DNA of 64,000 nucleotides from positions 1 through 64,000 of the forward strand of contig JAIELX010000056.1 in assembly GCA_019752635.1 (NCBI GenBank). Reading direction: 5' to 3'. The first letter of the stretch is position 1, and every line of letters begins with the position of its first letter. The notes beneath the pieces were generated by a model. It did not search any database, was not told the DNA's origin, and saw only the letters and a list, made by a program, of their open reading frames with translations. The position numbers and the translations under genes were made by a program. Shown piece after piece: positions 53,218-62,244 of the stretch. The DNA is from Candidatus Obscuribacterales bacterium. GTDB lineage: Bacteria; Cyanobacteriota; Vampirovibrionia; Obscuribacterales; Obscuribacteraceae.

Positions 53218-53545
53218 CCGCGGATGCAACCTTCCTGCGTGACGGCGCTTAAGACAGATTCATTTTAGACCATGATGCCCTCTTTTGGATGAAAGCCTTT
53301 AATTTCCTATGTTTTGGGTTCAGTTTCGCTCGCGGATCTCAAGCGTTTGTTCAAATCTCATGTGCCAATCGCGCGGGGCGGGGCGCCTGTAGCCGGACTC
53401 GAAGTGCTAGAATCAACGGTTGCTCGATCGAATCGGCACCTTAGCCGGTTACGGGAGCAAGCAGCGTATGGGCTCGCCGTGAGCGAGGCACCAAAGCGCA
53501 CCACACAATATTGACAAGAGCTTAACGGCTGTTGAGAGGATTGAA
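53218..53545. other. intergenic region, nothing clear
   Basis: About 330 bases between the divergent GGDEF-like gene and the acyl-CoA dehydrogenase gene. It must carry both promoters. One 66-codon frame exists on the plus strand but lacks a ribosome site and protein-like composition. Confidence 0.35.
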
Positions 53546-54727
53546 ATGGTTACTACAGGCACGGGGCTGAAAGAGTCGCCAATGGGCTTCAAGCTGACAC
53601 AAGAGCAGGAAGACATCAGGGACATGGTTCGCGAACTTGCTGAGAAGGAGTTTGCACCGCGGGCGGCAGAAGTTGATCGTAACCACCGTTTCCCCCGAGA
53701 GAATTTTGAGTTACTGGCGGCCTCGGATCTTTGCGGTTTGATCTTTCCGGAAGAGTACGGCGGTGTTGGTTTGGACCACGTTAGTTACTCTATTGCCGTC
53801 GAAGAGATTTCGAAAGCATGCGCAACTACAGGTGTTATGTATTCTGCACATGTGTCCTTGACAGGGGCTCCCGTGTTGCAGTGGGGCACTGAGGACCAGA
53901 AGCAACGCTTTCTTGCTCCGATGGCTCGCGGCGAAAAACTGGGCGCATTTTGTCTCTCCGAACCGGGCAATGGTTCTGATTCAGCTGCCGCGCATTGTCG
54001 AGCAGAGTTGAAGGGTGATCACTTCATAGTTAACGGAGTGAAGAATTGGATCACGAACGGAATCGAAGCGGATTTCTATATCGTTACTGCGCAAACCGAT
54101 CCGGCGTTGAAGCATCGCGGTCTGATTGCCTTGATCATTGAAAAGGGATCTGAGGGTTTCACTTTTGGCAAGCTGGAAGACAAACTGGGCATTCGCGGTT
54201 CGTCGACGTGCCAGGTGATTTACGAGGATACACCGGTTCCGGTGGCAAACATGCTCGGCAAAGTAGGCGACGGCTTCAAGGTCGCAATGAGCACCTTAGA
54301 TGGTGGCAGAATCGGAATCGCCAGCCAGGCTCTCGGAATTGCTCAAGGTGCTTGGGACCATGCTCACAAGTATTCGCAAGAGCGTGTTGCGTTCGGCAAG
54401 ACAATTAACCAACTTCAAGCCATCCAGTTTATGTTTGGCGAAATGCAAACCGAAATTGATACCGCGCGATTGCTCACTTACAATGCATGCGTGGCTCAGG
54501 ACCGCGGCAATCGTTTCACCAGGGAAGCCGCCATGGCTAAGTTGTACGCCTCCGAAGTAGCGATGCGCAGCACGGTAAAATGCGTGCAGATCTACGGCGG
54601 CTATGGCTACGTAACTGACTATCCGGCGGAGCGTTATATGCGCGATGCTAAGATTACGGAGATCTACGAGGGCACCTCGGAAATCCAACGGCTTGTGCTT
54701 GCAAACACTTTACTCAAGGGGCAATAA
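53546..54727 (+). CDS. acyl-CoA dehydrogenase
   Basis: A 393-residue flavoprotein (FAD) that oxidises an acyl-CoA to trans-2-enoyl-CoA in beta-oxidation or a related pathway. The family marks are LGAFCLSEPGNGSDSAA and VNGVKNWITNG (FAD binding), GGRIGIASQALGIAQGA, and near the end IYEGTSEIQRLVLANTLL, where the Glu of YEGT is the catalytic base of the short-chain/butyryl type. Length fits. AGAGGA lies six bases before ATG 53546. It is followed after three bases by the J-domain gene. It hands electrons to an electron-transfer flavoprotein not in this window. Confidence 0.95.
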   Translation: MVTTGTGLKESPMGFKLTQEQEDIRDMVRELAEKEFAPRAAEVDRNHRFPRENFELLAASDLCGLIFPEEYGGVGLDHVSYSIAVEEISKACATTGVMYSAHVSLTGAPVLQWGTEDQKQRFLAPMARGEKLGAFCLSEPGNGSDSAAAHCRAELKGDHFIVNGVKNWITNGIEADFYIVTAQTDPALKHRGLIALIIEKGSEGFTFGKLEDKLGIRGSSTCQVIYEDTPVPVANMLGKVGDGFKVAMSTLDGGRIGIASQALGIAQGAWDHAHKYSQERVAFGKTINQLQAIQFMFGEMQTEIDTARLLTYNACVAQDRGNRFTREAAMAKLYASEVAMRSTVKCVQIYGGYGYVTDYPAERYMRDAKITEIYEGTSEIQRLVLANTLLKGQ

Positions 54728-54730
54728 ATT

Positions 54731-55534
54731 ATGTCGTGGCAACCACCACCTCCTCCCAAGCCCGGTGGACCGGGCGGTTTCGGATCCGGATACGGCGGTC
54801 AAGGCGGATCCGGTGGCGCTGGACAGGGCGGCTCCGGACAGGGCGGTCCCGGCGGTGGTCAGCAAGGCGGCGGTGGTGGTCAGCAACCCGGACCCAGACC
54901 ACAATCGGGGGGCGAGAACTATTACGAGTTGCTGCAGGTTGATACCACCGCACACGTAACGATTATTCGTTACGCCTACCGATTTTTGGCTGGTATTTAT
55001 CACCCCGATAACTCTGAAACCGGAAATGCTGAGATGTTTCGGCAAATCACCGAAGCATTCAAAACCTTGTCCGACAGCGGAAGACGGCTGGCCTACGACG
55101 CTAAAATGGGACCGATGCTGGCGCAAAAAGCCGCTGCTACGGCGGCGGGCGGCGGCGATCAGGGGTTGCCCAAACCAAAGTCAAATCCTTTGCCGACGCT
55201 GGACCGTACTTCCGTATCCTATAACGAGGTTGAGCTGCGTTTGGCGATTTTGCAGCTTCTGCTTCAAGCCCGTAAAAAACGGGTTCAAACCGGTGGCTGT
55301 TCAGCGAAAGTGTTGATGGACGTGCTCGGCACCGAAATGTCGGAAATGGAATTTGCGCTCTGGTATCTTCGCGAAAAAGAATACGTTGAGCGTTTGGAAG
55401 CTGCATTCATGATCACCGTTAAAGGCGTCGACTATCTAGTTGATTCTTTGACTAAAACGCAGATCATCGAACAAGGTCCCAAAAACATTCCTTCTCCGGG
55501 CAGCGGTTCGAATCTGCCCGCAGCTCTTCGCTAA
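54731..55534 (+). CDS. J-domain protein with Gly-rich N-terminus
   Basis: A 267-residue protein. Residues 1-62 are low-complexity Gly/Gln/Pro-rich and likely disordered. Residues ~63-123 are a J domain: NYYELLQV, the HPD triad at 91-93 (in YHPDN) and FRQITEAFKTLSD, which predicts interaction with an Hsp70. Residues ~150-250 are helical and may contain a winged-helix-like unit (QTGGCSAKVLMDVLGTEMSEMEFALWYLREKEYVE). There is no zinc-binding or substrate domain of DnaJ type. ATG 54731 lies three bases after the acyl-CoA dehydrogenase stop and its ribosome site AAGGGG is inside that gene, so the two genes form an operon. Confidence 0.88.
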   Translation: MSWQPPPPPKPGGPGGFGSGYGGQGGSGGAGQGGSGQGGPGGGQQGGGGGQQPGPRPQSGGENYYELLQVDTTAHVTIIRYAYRFLAGIYHPDNSETGNAEMFRQITEAFKTLSDSGRRLAYDAKMGPMLAQKAAATAAGGGDQGLPKPKSNPLPTLDRTSVSYNEVELRLAILQLLLQARKKRVQTGGCSAKVLMDVLGTEMSEMEFALWYLREKEYVERLEAAFMITVKGVDYLVDSLTKTQIIEQGPKNIPSPGSGSNLPAALR

Positions 55535-55556
55535 TATCGGCAGCAGTGAAAATCGG

Positions 55557-55588
55557 GGCGATTCGCGCAAGCGGGTCGCCTTCTTGTT
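55557..55588 (+). terminator. intrinsic terminator after the J-domain gene
   Basis: Stem GGCGATTCGC / GCGGGTCGCC (ten pairs, two U-G) capped by a GCAA tetraloop and followed by TTCTTGTT. The design matches the terminator at 16991. Confidence 0.7.
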
Positions 55589-55809
55589 ATAGGCAATGAG
55601 GCTCATCGGCAAGTTGCCTGAGCGCTACGCCTGTCAAAGATCGATGGAAAGAAACTAAGACCGATAAAGTCGATCGTGTGGTTCAATGAAGAGCGGCGCG
55701 CAGGGCGATGCTGCGTATATGTAACGGCGATCGACTGTATAGTCTTGTGAGTGATAAGACTTCGGAGGAACTGGGGTTGGCTCTGAAAACCAAGGGGCGA
55801 TTACCTGTG

Positions 55810-56457
55810 ATGCTCGAGTTCGACTTCACTCGCTTGTCTGAAGCCATCGATTCCGACTGTGTGATAGTGGGGGTAGACGAAGTTGGCCGCGGATGCCTTG
55901 CCGGCCCCGTTGTTGCGGCGGCTGTAATTTTTCCGGACATTGATCCTACCTCTGATCTGGCCAGAGAGCTTGACGGGTTGGATGATTCGAAGAAGCTCTC
56001 ACCGAATGTGCGAGAAACCATGTCGGCGCTTTTGCGGGAGCATTGCCGCTTCGCCATAGGCGAGGCAACCGTAAAAGAGATCGACAAGATCAATATTTTG
56101 CAGGCTACTTTTTTGGCTATGCGTCGGGCACTAAAGGATTTGGCACCACCGGAAAATTGTTTGATTCTTGTGGACGGCAACAAACATATTCCGAAGTGCA
56201 GGCTGCAGCAATCGGCCATAGTCAATGGCGATGCACAGTCTGCGGCGATTGCTGCGGCGTCGGTCATTGCCAAAGTTCATCGTGACCGGTTAATGCGAAC
56301 GTTGTCGATAAAGTATCCAGCCTATCGCTGGGAGAGCAACAAGGGGTATGGTTCGCAAGAACATCGCGATGCTATCGCTGCTCATGGTCTGACTAAACTT
56401 CATCGCAAGAAATTCTGCCAGGACATGGTGCCCCGGCAACTCTTGCTCGTAAACTAA
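55810..56457 (+). CDS. rnhB: ribonuclease HII
   Basis: A 215-residue enzyme that cuts the RNA strand of RNA-DNA hybrids and removes single ribonucleotides. Motif I, VGVDEVGRGCLAGPVVAAAVIF, holds the catalytic Asp23-Glu24; DDSKKLSPNVRE, VDGNKHIPKCRLQQSAIVNGDA (third catalytic Asp) and AAASVIAKVHRDRLM follow. ATG at 55810 gives the usual family length; the adjacent GTG 55807 and an upstream ATG at 55708, which would add 34 residues, are less likely. It converges on the rbgA-rplS pair, an arrangement that differs from the common colinear rplS-rbgA-rnhB order. Confidence 0.93.
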   Translation: MLEFDFTRLSEAIDSDCVIVGVDEVGRGCLAGPVVAAAVIFPDIDPTSDLARELDGLDDSKKLSPNVRETMSALLREHCRFAIGEATVKEIDKINILQATFLAMRRALKDLAPPENCLILVDGNKHIPKCRLQQSAIVNGDAQSAAIAAASVIAKVHRDRLMRTLSIKYPAYRWESNKGYGSQEHRDAIAAHGLTKLHRKKFCQDMVPRQLLLVN

Positions 56458-56500
56458 GTTTTGCTGCGGACGAAGCACTTGCGAATCAATCGGAATCTGC

Positions 56501-57355
56501 CTATTCGGCATCAGTTTCAGCAATTTCTTCTCGATAGTCTTCTCGCCAAGTTGGTGGATCTAGTACTACTCGTCCGAGTTTGCCGGTGCGAAAATCGTTG
56601 ACCACAATTCCTGCCGCGCGTTTTACATCCAACTTGCCACCTTGTCCAAGGCAGGACCGGGCTTTTGCCACGTCTTCCAGTGTCGGAGCGTTTCCTTGAG
56701 GTGCGGCGTAAGCTTCCAAGCCACCAGGCTTGATACTATAAATCAAGTTAAGACCTAAGGTTGCAACTTCGTCAATTTCGTAGTGATCTCCGGGAATAAT
56801 GTTGCAGAGAGCGAGCTTAACCGACTGTTCGCCCCTGAACTGCACAGGGGGCAGAATTCCTGGAGTATCCAGCAGCTCAACCTGTGGGTGAACTCTCACC
56901 CAGTGAGCACCACGGGTAACACCAGGCCGATCGGCAACAGCTGCTTTCTTTTGTCCAATCAACCAATTGATCAAGCTGGACTTTCCAACATTCGGTAAAC
57001 CGACGACACAAACCCGAACAGGACGAGGCAAAAGCCCCTTCTTCTTCTGTGCCTCACGCTTCTCAGCCGTAAGTTCCAGCGCCAGGTCGATCAGCTTGTT
57101 CTTGCTTTTAGATAGTTTGAGCGCCAGCGCAATCGCTCGTTGATTCGACTGAGCTTCAAAATGACGAATCCACCCGGCAACGGCTTCTGGATCGGCCAGG
57201 TCGTATTTAGCCAACACGATGATTTTGGGCTTGTGCCCGAAAAGTTCCTGCGAAGCCGGGTGAGCGCTCGAATTCGGCATTCGTGCATCACGAACTTCAA
57301 ACAGCAGGTCAACTACCTTAAGCTGTTCTCTGATTCGGGTCAGCGGCGTAGTCAT
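56501..57355 (-). CDS. rbgA: circularly permuted ribosome-biogenesis GTPase RbgA/YlqF
   Basis: A 284-residue GTPase of the YlqF/YawG type that helps mature the large ribosomal subunit. The G motifs run in permuted order: G4 as LAKYDLAD (~52-59), G1 as GLPNVGKSSLINWL (~116-129), then G2 in PGVTRGAHWV and G3 as LDTPGIL. ATG 57355 gives the family N-terminus MTTPLTRIREQL. It lies about 100 bases downstream of rplS, with which it shares function and probably a transcript. Confidence 0.92.
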   Translation of the reverse strand: MTTPLTRIREQLKVVDLLFEVRDARMPNSSAHPASQELFGHKPKIIVLAKYDLADPEAVAGWIRHFEAQSNQRAIALALKLSKSKNKLIDLALELTAEKREAQKKKGLLPRPVRVCVVGLPNVGKSSLINWLIGQKKAAVADRPGVTRGAHWVRVHPQVELLDTPGILPPVQFRGEQSVKLALCNIIPGDHYEIDEVATLGLNLIYSIKPGGLEAYAAPQGNAPTLEDVAKARSCLGQGGKLDVKRAAGIVVNDFRTGKLGRVVLDPPTWREDYREEIAETDAE

Positions 57356-57452
57356 TGATTCTTCTCGTGAGATGGTAGCGTCGCCCCGACAGGATTCGAG
57401 CAACCATTCGTGAGAGGCAACTACTTAAGCGCAAGTAATCCAGTCGCGAGTG

Positions 57453-57890
57453 CTATTCGCTTTTCGCTTCAGGAGCCTTCGCTTCGGCGTTTGGCTTCGG
57501 GGCGGCCTTAGCTGCCGCTTTGTTAGCTGCCGCCTCGCGCTGAGCACCCACCTTCTCTTTAATTCTGGTGGCTTTACCGGAGCGGCTGCGCAGGTAGTAC
57601 AGCTTGGCGCGGCGAACATGGCCTTTCCGCAGTACGCTGATTTTCTCAACTCTCGGTGAGTGAACCAGGAATACACGCTCTATGCCGACACCTTGGAACA
57701 CGCGGCGCACTGTAATTGTTTTGTTGATACCAGAGCCGCCTCTCTTAATGATGACGCCTTCATAGCCCTGAGTACGCTCTTTACCGCCTTCTTTAATCTT
57801 GAAGAAGACTTTGACGGTGTCGCCGGGATCCATCTGAGGAAGGTTGTTCTTGAGGAATGGCGCTTCAATTTCTTTGATAATCTGGTTCAT
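57453..57890 (-). CDS. rplS: 50S ribosomal protein L19
   Basis: A 145-residue ribosomal protein. The core (about residues 1-115) is full length, with PGDTVKVFFKIKEGGKERTQGYEGVIIKRGG, TITVRRVFQGVGIERVFLVHSP and RVEKISVLRKGHVRRAKLYYLR typical for L19. A ~30-residue Ala/Lys/Pro-rich tail follows, longer than in most bacteria. The ATG at 57890 is the usual family start; the ribosome site is weak. Upstream of rbgA on the same strand. Confidence 0.96.
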   Translation of the reverse strand: MNQIIKEIEAPFLKNNLPQMDPGDTVKVFFKIKEGGKERTQGYEGVIIKRGGSGINKTITVRRVFQGVGIERVFLVHSPRVEKISVLRKGHVRRAKLYYLRSRSGKATRIKEKVGAQREAAANKAAAKAAPKPNAEAKAPEAKSE

Positions 57891-58120
57891 GATCTTCGCT
57901 ATTTGGTTGCGGAAAGAAGGGCTTGATTCTAGCACGTGAGGTTCGCCGAGGCTTGTAAACAGGAGCTTCTGTATCGAGTTCCTTACTAAACTTCGAAGTG
58001 GCGAACTCTACCGGCGTTTTTGCCGGTGGTGCAGGTAATCATGGTCGCACGTCGCATCAGAAAGTATTGCATGTGAACAAAAACTTAAGCTTCCCGTCCG
58101 GTCTGCATCGCGCAAAACCC
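57891..58120. other. rplS leader region
   Basis: About 230 bases. It holds a hairpin ACCGGC / GCCGGT with a GTTTTT loop at about 58011-58028. Whether it is part of an autoregulatory L19 leader is unknown. Confidence 0.3.
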
Positions 58121-59953
58121 TTACGAACCGGGGGTGGCGTGGCGAAACTCCGCTTCGTATTTATCAATCAGATTCTTACGTTGACGATACAGAACCAGAT
58201 TGTCCGAGTCGGTCGGGGGCTCGCGATACGCTTGCATGAGCCACTTCTTAGCAACGGTGACACTGTCTAGCTTCAGTGGACGCGGTACTCCTACGCGGGT
58301 CATGATCGCGCCCGATTCCCACATTGTGTTCTCGATTTGGTGTTCGTAGATTCGCAAATTGATGTCGCAGAGGACCAATCGGTCTTCCTTTGTTTTCGGT
58401 CTGGCACAGAGGTTCAATTGGTGCGCGTAGTATCGAAAGTCCTTTCGATTGTTTGAAGGATCTCTGCGCAGCGATTTCATGGCGGTAAGTGCTTCGTTGA
58501 ACAAACGGGAGGACTCCTTCATGCGACCCAACTGCGCCATTGTCACGCTTTGCGCTTCGAGAATGGCAACATCTATTCGTCCGTGCAAGGCTCTTTTGGA
58601 GCGTTCCAAAAGCTCCAGTGCCTTCAAGCTATTGGCGTCCCGGTTCTTCGAGTCCCTCTCGATGCGCGCTCGTACATTGTAGATAGTTGCCCAGTGGTTG
58701 AGTATGCGTGCTTCGGACAGACCCTGATCGTTTATTTTCTTTGCCGTTTCAAGCCGGGATTTTACAATGCTCTCTGCTTCATCGAGTCTTGGACCATTGG
58801 CCATTAGAAAATCGACTAGCTCTCCTTGACTCGTATAAAGAATGGCAATTGCGCGCTCTTTTTCATGTGCAGTTCTTGCCAACTTTACTCGATTTTCGAA
58901 TCTAGCAATTTCTTGTTTTAGCTTGGCGATGCGCGCGTCTGCACTTGTTTCCACAACGATGTTCTGCGTTCTGTGCTCGTTGAATCGTGCGAAAACAATG
59001 GCAGCGCCTACAATGGCAACTATTCCCCCTGCCAGTAAGGCTGGAGGCGCCACTGAACTCCTTCTTCTCAACCGGCTTCGCTGTGGTGCTGATACGTAAT
59101 TGCCGGCGCCTTTGGCAACTAATGCCAGATCGTGGCGCAGTTCATCCATCGACTGGTATCGATCTTGCGGGTCTTTCGCAATTGCTTTGAATAGAACATT
59201 ATTCAGTCCCTCCGGCAGTTGCGTTTGTTTTCCTGTAACTTCGTCCGGATACTCCTCGAGATGTTTGTGCATGAGTGCTATCGGATTGTCTGCCTGCAGA
59301 GGGATTTTTCCCGAGAGTAGTTCGTAGAAAAGGCACCCGGTTGAGTAAATGTCAGACCGAGCATCGGCAGCTGCCCCTTTGCATTGCTCCGGGCTCATGT
59401 AGTGGAGGCTTCCTACCAACTCTCCTGTTTGAGTAAGTCTTTGCGTTGCGGCTGAGTGATCGCTGAAGCCGGCCACACCGAAGTCTACTAACTTTACTGT
59501 GTTCGGGCGCGGATGATTCGTCATCATCACATTGCCTGGTTTGATATCGCGATGCACTATTCCCGCGTTATGCGCCGCTTGCAGAGCCAAACAGATCTGC
59601 TCTGCTATCTTGAAGAATGGATCTATCGGCAGTGCGCCCGACCTGTCTATCTTCTCGCGCAAAGAATCTCCTTCTAGATATTCCATGGCGAAGTAGGACC
59701 ACTTGTTTTGCCAAACCCCGAATCGGTAAAGCGCGACAATGTTTGGATGCACCAGATGCGACAGCATTTGCCATTCGCGTTGAAATCTTGCCTGGCTTTC
59801 GCTGTCGCTTAGAAGCTCCGGGCGAATTATTTTTATGGCGACGAATCGCTCAAGCGCAGCGTCCCTGGCTTTGAAGACACTGCCCATCCCGCCGTCGCCA
59901 ATATGAGCAGTCAGCTCATATCTGTCGTCTATCACTGTGCCGATATCAAACAT
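58121..59953 (-). CDS. transmembrane Ser/Thr protein kinase (PknB-like)
   Basis: A 610-residue bacterial Hanks-type kinase. The catalytic domain spans ~10-275: Gly-rich loop IGDGGMGSV, VAIKII (ATP-binding Lys), HRDIKPGNV (catalytic loop), VDFGVAG (DFG) and YMSPEQCKG. A membrane helix follows at ~300-320 (APPALLAGGIVAIVGAAIVF). The C-terminal ~280 residues are alpha-helical, rich in charge, and face the periplasm; TPR-like pairs are probable and no PASTA repeats are seen. ATG at 59953 was chosen because it begins the kinase fold and the upstream frame overlaps the esterase gene, whose stop lies 15 bases upstream. A signal-transduction role is sure, the signal unknown. Confidence 0.93.
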   Translation of the reverse strand: MFDIGTVIDDRYELTAHIGDGGMGSVFKARDAALERFVAIKIIRPELLSDSESQARFQREWQMLSHLVHPNIVALYRFGVWQNKWSYFAMEYLEGDSLREKIDRSGALPIDPFFKIAEQICLALQAAHNAGIVHRDIKPGNVMMTNHPRPNTVKLVDFGVAGFSDHSAATQRLTQTGELVGSLHYMSPEQCKGAAADARSDIYSTGCLFYELLSGKIPLQADNPIALMHKHLEEYPDEVTGKQTQLPEGLNNVLFKAIAKDPQDRYQSMDELRHDLALVAKGAGNYVSAPQRSRLRRRSSVAPPALLAGGIVAIVGAAIVFARFNEHRTQNIVVETSADARIAKLKQEIARFENRVKLARTAHEKERAIAILYTSQGELVDFLMANGPRLDEAESIVKSRLETAKKINDQGLSEARILNHWATIYNVRARIERDSKNRDANSLKALELLERSKRALHGRIDVAILEAQSVTMAQLGRMKESSRLFNEALTAMKSLRRDPSNNRKDFRYYAHQLNLCARPKTKEDRLVLCDINLRIYEHQIENTMWESGAIMTRVGVPRPLKLDSVTVAKKWLMQAYREPPTDSDNLVLYRQRKNLIDKYEAEFRHATPGS

Positions 59954-59967
59954 TCCGCATCGGCTTG

Positions 59968-61050
59968 CTAACGTCTGCGATGGCTGCGAAAGAACTGCCA
60001 CAATAACTCGGATGCACTTATATCCATGCAGGTTCGCCCGAGCTTTCCTTCGACGACAAAGCCCAAACCACCCGGCCACGAGTGGCCTCCGCCATTGATT
60101 GTGTAAACTACAACTTCTCGGTCGCCGCTGCCGTATTGTTCGCGTGCGACGGTGCATCCATCTCTGCTGTCTCGGTCGGCAATTCTCTCTTGCCTCGGGG
60201 ACGCGCCGGCACCATTATGATTCGCCCAGAATTCCGCAACTTCTTCGGCTGTCATAATATCGGCAAATTTTGCCAGCTGTGGTGTCACTGCGAGATCGCC
60301 GATGCCGAGAGCATTCCCAAGCGCACCGAGTTGCTTCGCTTCGCCATTTTCACGCGGGCAAAGGGGATCATCTGTTCCTATAAAGAACATTACGGGCATG
60401 TTTCTGCGGCTGCTGCAAGACTTGCATACGGTATCAAGACCGGTGATAGCTACAACGCCTATGGCTGCAATCTGATCGCCCAAGTCGCATGCTAATTTTT
60501 GTGCCATCTGTCCGCCGTTGGAAATGCCGCACGCATAGATGGCTTGCTTGTCTATTGCGTATTTTGTTTGCATGTGCCGCAGCAAATCGGCAATGAACTG
60601 GACATCGTTTTCCGAGCTCTTCGATTTCATGCCGCCGGCATTCCATCCACCTGCTACACCTTCAGGATAGACAACAATGAAGTTGTTGCGGTCGGCGGTG
60701 AGGTCCATCAGCGTCAGACCGCGCATCGAGTCCATGCCCATGCCGGCGCCGTGCAGGGAAAGGACAACTGGAGTTGCTGTCCGCCCATTGTACCCCGGAG
60801 GCACGTGGACCATGTATCGCCGTTGCATGCCGCCGCTAGGAACGGTTTCAACGGCGTTCCGACCGTAGCTCGCTTTGCCGTCCGCCCGCCCTGGCTGCCC
60901 TTGGGGCAGTCCCCTGCCAGGGAACGAGGCCCGGGACGTGTTGCTCGAGGCGCTTTGAGTTCTCGCGTCCCAAACGCCCTTTTGCGACTGGGCGTGCGCA
61001 GTCGGCGTAAGGAGCAGTATTAGAGCGAAGCATAGGACGCGTATATTCAT
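59968..61050 (-). CDS. exported alpha/beta-hydrolase, PHB-depolymerase/feruloyl-esterase-like
   Basis: A 360-residue secreted esterase. Residues 1-20 are a signal peptide (VLCFALILLLTPTAHA). The hydrolase core shows VVLSLHGAGMGMDSMRG, the oxyanion region FIVVYPEGVAGGWN, the nucleophile elbow CGISNGGQMA (GxSxG), then a Cys-containing loop. The C-terminal GGGHSWPGG supplies the catalytic His. This fits the LpqC/polyhydroxybutyrate depolymerase group, which cleaves polyester or aromatic ester bonds. ATG at 61050. It is 15 bases upstream of the kinase gene, so the two are probably cotranscribed. Confidence 0.88.
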   Translation of the reverse strand: MNIRVLCFALILLLTPTAHAQSQKGVWDARTQSASSNTSRASFPGRGLPQGQPGRADGKASYGRNAVETVPSGGMQRRYMVHVPPGYNGRTATPVVLSLHGAGMGMDSMRGLTLMDLTADRNNFIVVYPEGVAGGWNAGGMKSKSSENDVQFIADLLRHMQTKYAIDKQAIYACGISNGGQMAQKLACDLGDQIAAIGVVAITGLDTVCKSCSSRRNMPVMFFIGTDDPLCPRENGEAKQLGALGNALGIGDLAVTPQLAKFADIMTAEEVAEFWANHNGAGASPRQERIADRDSRDGCTVAREQYGSGDREVVVYTINGGGHSWPGGLGFVVEGKLGRTCMDISASELLWQFFRSHRRR

Positions 61051-61152
61051 GCGATCTCGCGGAGTTCATGGATGAATTATTCCCGGAAACACGGCTTGCC
61101 TTTGCACGATATTCACGCCAAAATTGCTCTATCGACCGAGGATGCAGCCCGG

Positions 61153-61836
61153 ATGGCCAAGATTTTGCTCGTTGAGGATGATGAAAGCGTCTCTGCCACA
61201 GTGTGCGACTGGCTTGCCAACGACAAGCATTCGGTGGAATGCGTCCATGATGGCAAAGAGGGACTCAATCGCCTCCGGTTCTACGAGTTTGAGTTAGCGA
61301 TTCTTGATTGGCAGCTTCCCGGAATCAGCGGTCCTGAGATCTGCCGCCAATATCGTAGTGACGGTGGGAAAATACCCGTTTTGATGCTGACTTCGCGCGT
61401 TGATTCCGACGATAAAGTCGCCGGGCTTGATTCAGGCGCAGACGATTACTTGACTAAGCCGATTGACTTTAAAGAGCTGTCGGCCAGAGTAAGGGCATTG
61501 TTGCGCCGACCGTCGACTTTGACCCCGCCTGCCGTCAAGAGCGGTGCCCTGGAGATTGATCAGGCAAGCGGCAAGGTTCACAAGAATGGAGCCGAAGTTT
61601 CCCTTTTGCCCAAGGAGTTCGCTCTGCTGAATTTCTTTATGCGCCATCCAAACCAGGTCTTTAGTCCCGATCGTCTTATAAGTCTGGTTTGGCCCAGCAC
61701 CACTGAGGTTTCGCGCGACACGGTTAAAGTGCATATCAAGCGATTAAGGGACAAAATCGACGGTGAGGACGGTCCTTCTGTCATCCGCAGCATTCACGGT
61801 ATGGGGTATGTTTTCGAATGCGAAGAGCAGGGCTAG
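61153..61836 (+). CDS. OmpR/PhoB-family response regulator
   Basis: A 227-residue two-component regulator. Residues 1-118 are the receiver with the acidic pair in VEDDES, phosphoacceptor Asp52 (AILDWQLP), and Lys102 (DDYLTKPID). Residues ~130-225 are a winged-helix DNA-binding domain (LLPKEFALLNFFMRHPNQVF, RDTVKVHIKRLRDKI and SIHGMGYVFE). The ATG at 61153 gives the standard length; the frame opens at 61072. No histidine kinase is next to it, so its sensor lies elsewhere. It is divergent from the esterase gene. Confidence 0.94.
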   Translation: MAKILLVEDDESVSATVCDWLANDKHSVECVHDGKEGLNRLRFYEFELAILDWQLPGISGPEICRQYRSDGGKIPVLMLTSRVDSDDKVAGLDSGADDYLTKPIDFKELSARVRALLRRPSTLTPPAVKSGALEIDQASGKVHKNGAEVSLLPKEFALLNFFMRHPNQVFSPDRLISLVWPSTTEVSRDTVKVHIKRLRDKIDGEDGPSVIRSIHGMGYVFECEEQG

Positions 61837-61947
61837 CGCCGGAGAGCGTGTGCTGGCAGACCTTGGCGGGCAGATTAACTGATACCATACTTGACCCGCT
61901 GCAATATTGCACAACAGGCGGTATGATATATACCTACGCATGCGTAC

Positions 61948-62021
61948 GCCAGGGTAGCTCAGTCGGTTAGAGCACAGGTTTCATAAACCTGGGGTCGCGA
62001 GTTCAAATCTCGCCCCTGGTA
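61948..62021 (+). tRNA. tRNA-Met (CAT anticodon)
   Basis: A full cloverleaf of 74 bases. Acceptor GCCAGGG pairs with CCCTGGT (first pair G-U), the anticodon stem CAGGT / ACCTG encloses TTCATAA with anticodon CAT, and the T arm is GCGAG-TTCAAAT-CTCGC. The G-U first pair makes an initiator form improbable; it is an elongator Met tRNA, or a CAT tRNA modified to read Ile AUA. The CCA end is not encoded. Confidence 0.95.
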
Positions 62022-62244
62022 TCTTGAGAATTTAGAGAGAGAGTGCGAGGATTCGCCGAGTTTCAGGTTCGCCGGGGGCTCCGGGCGAAAATTGTTGACC
62101 GCCCGTAGTCGTCTGTCGCCTGATATTTCCAATCTTTTCACGAAATCTGCGGTCTAAAAGCCACCGTTCGGGAACTATTGTGTGGCATCGTTCGCCCGCA
62201 CACATAGTGGGATTTCGCGCAATAGAGTTACTAGCAAGATCGTT

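Noticed and set aside
61959..62141. Minus-strand frame across the tRNA gene
   Set aside because: Its product is the well-known false translation of an antisense tRNA (GRDLNSRP-like).
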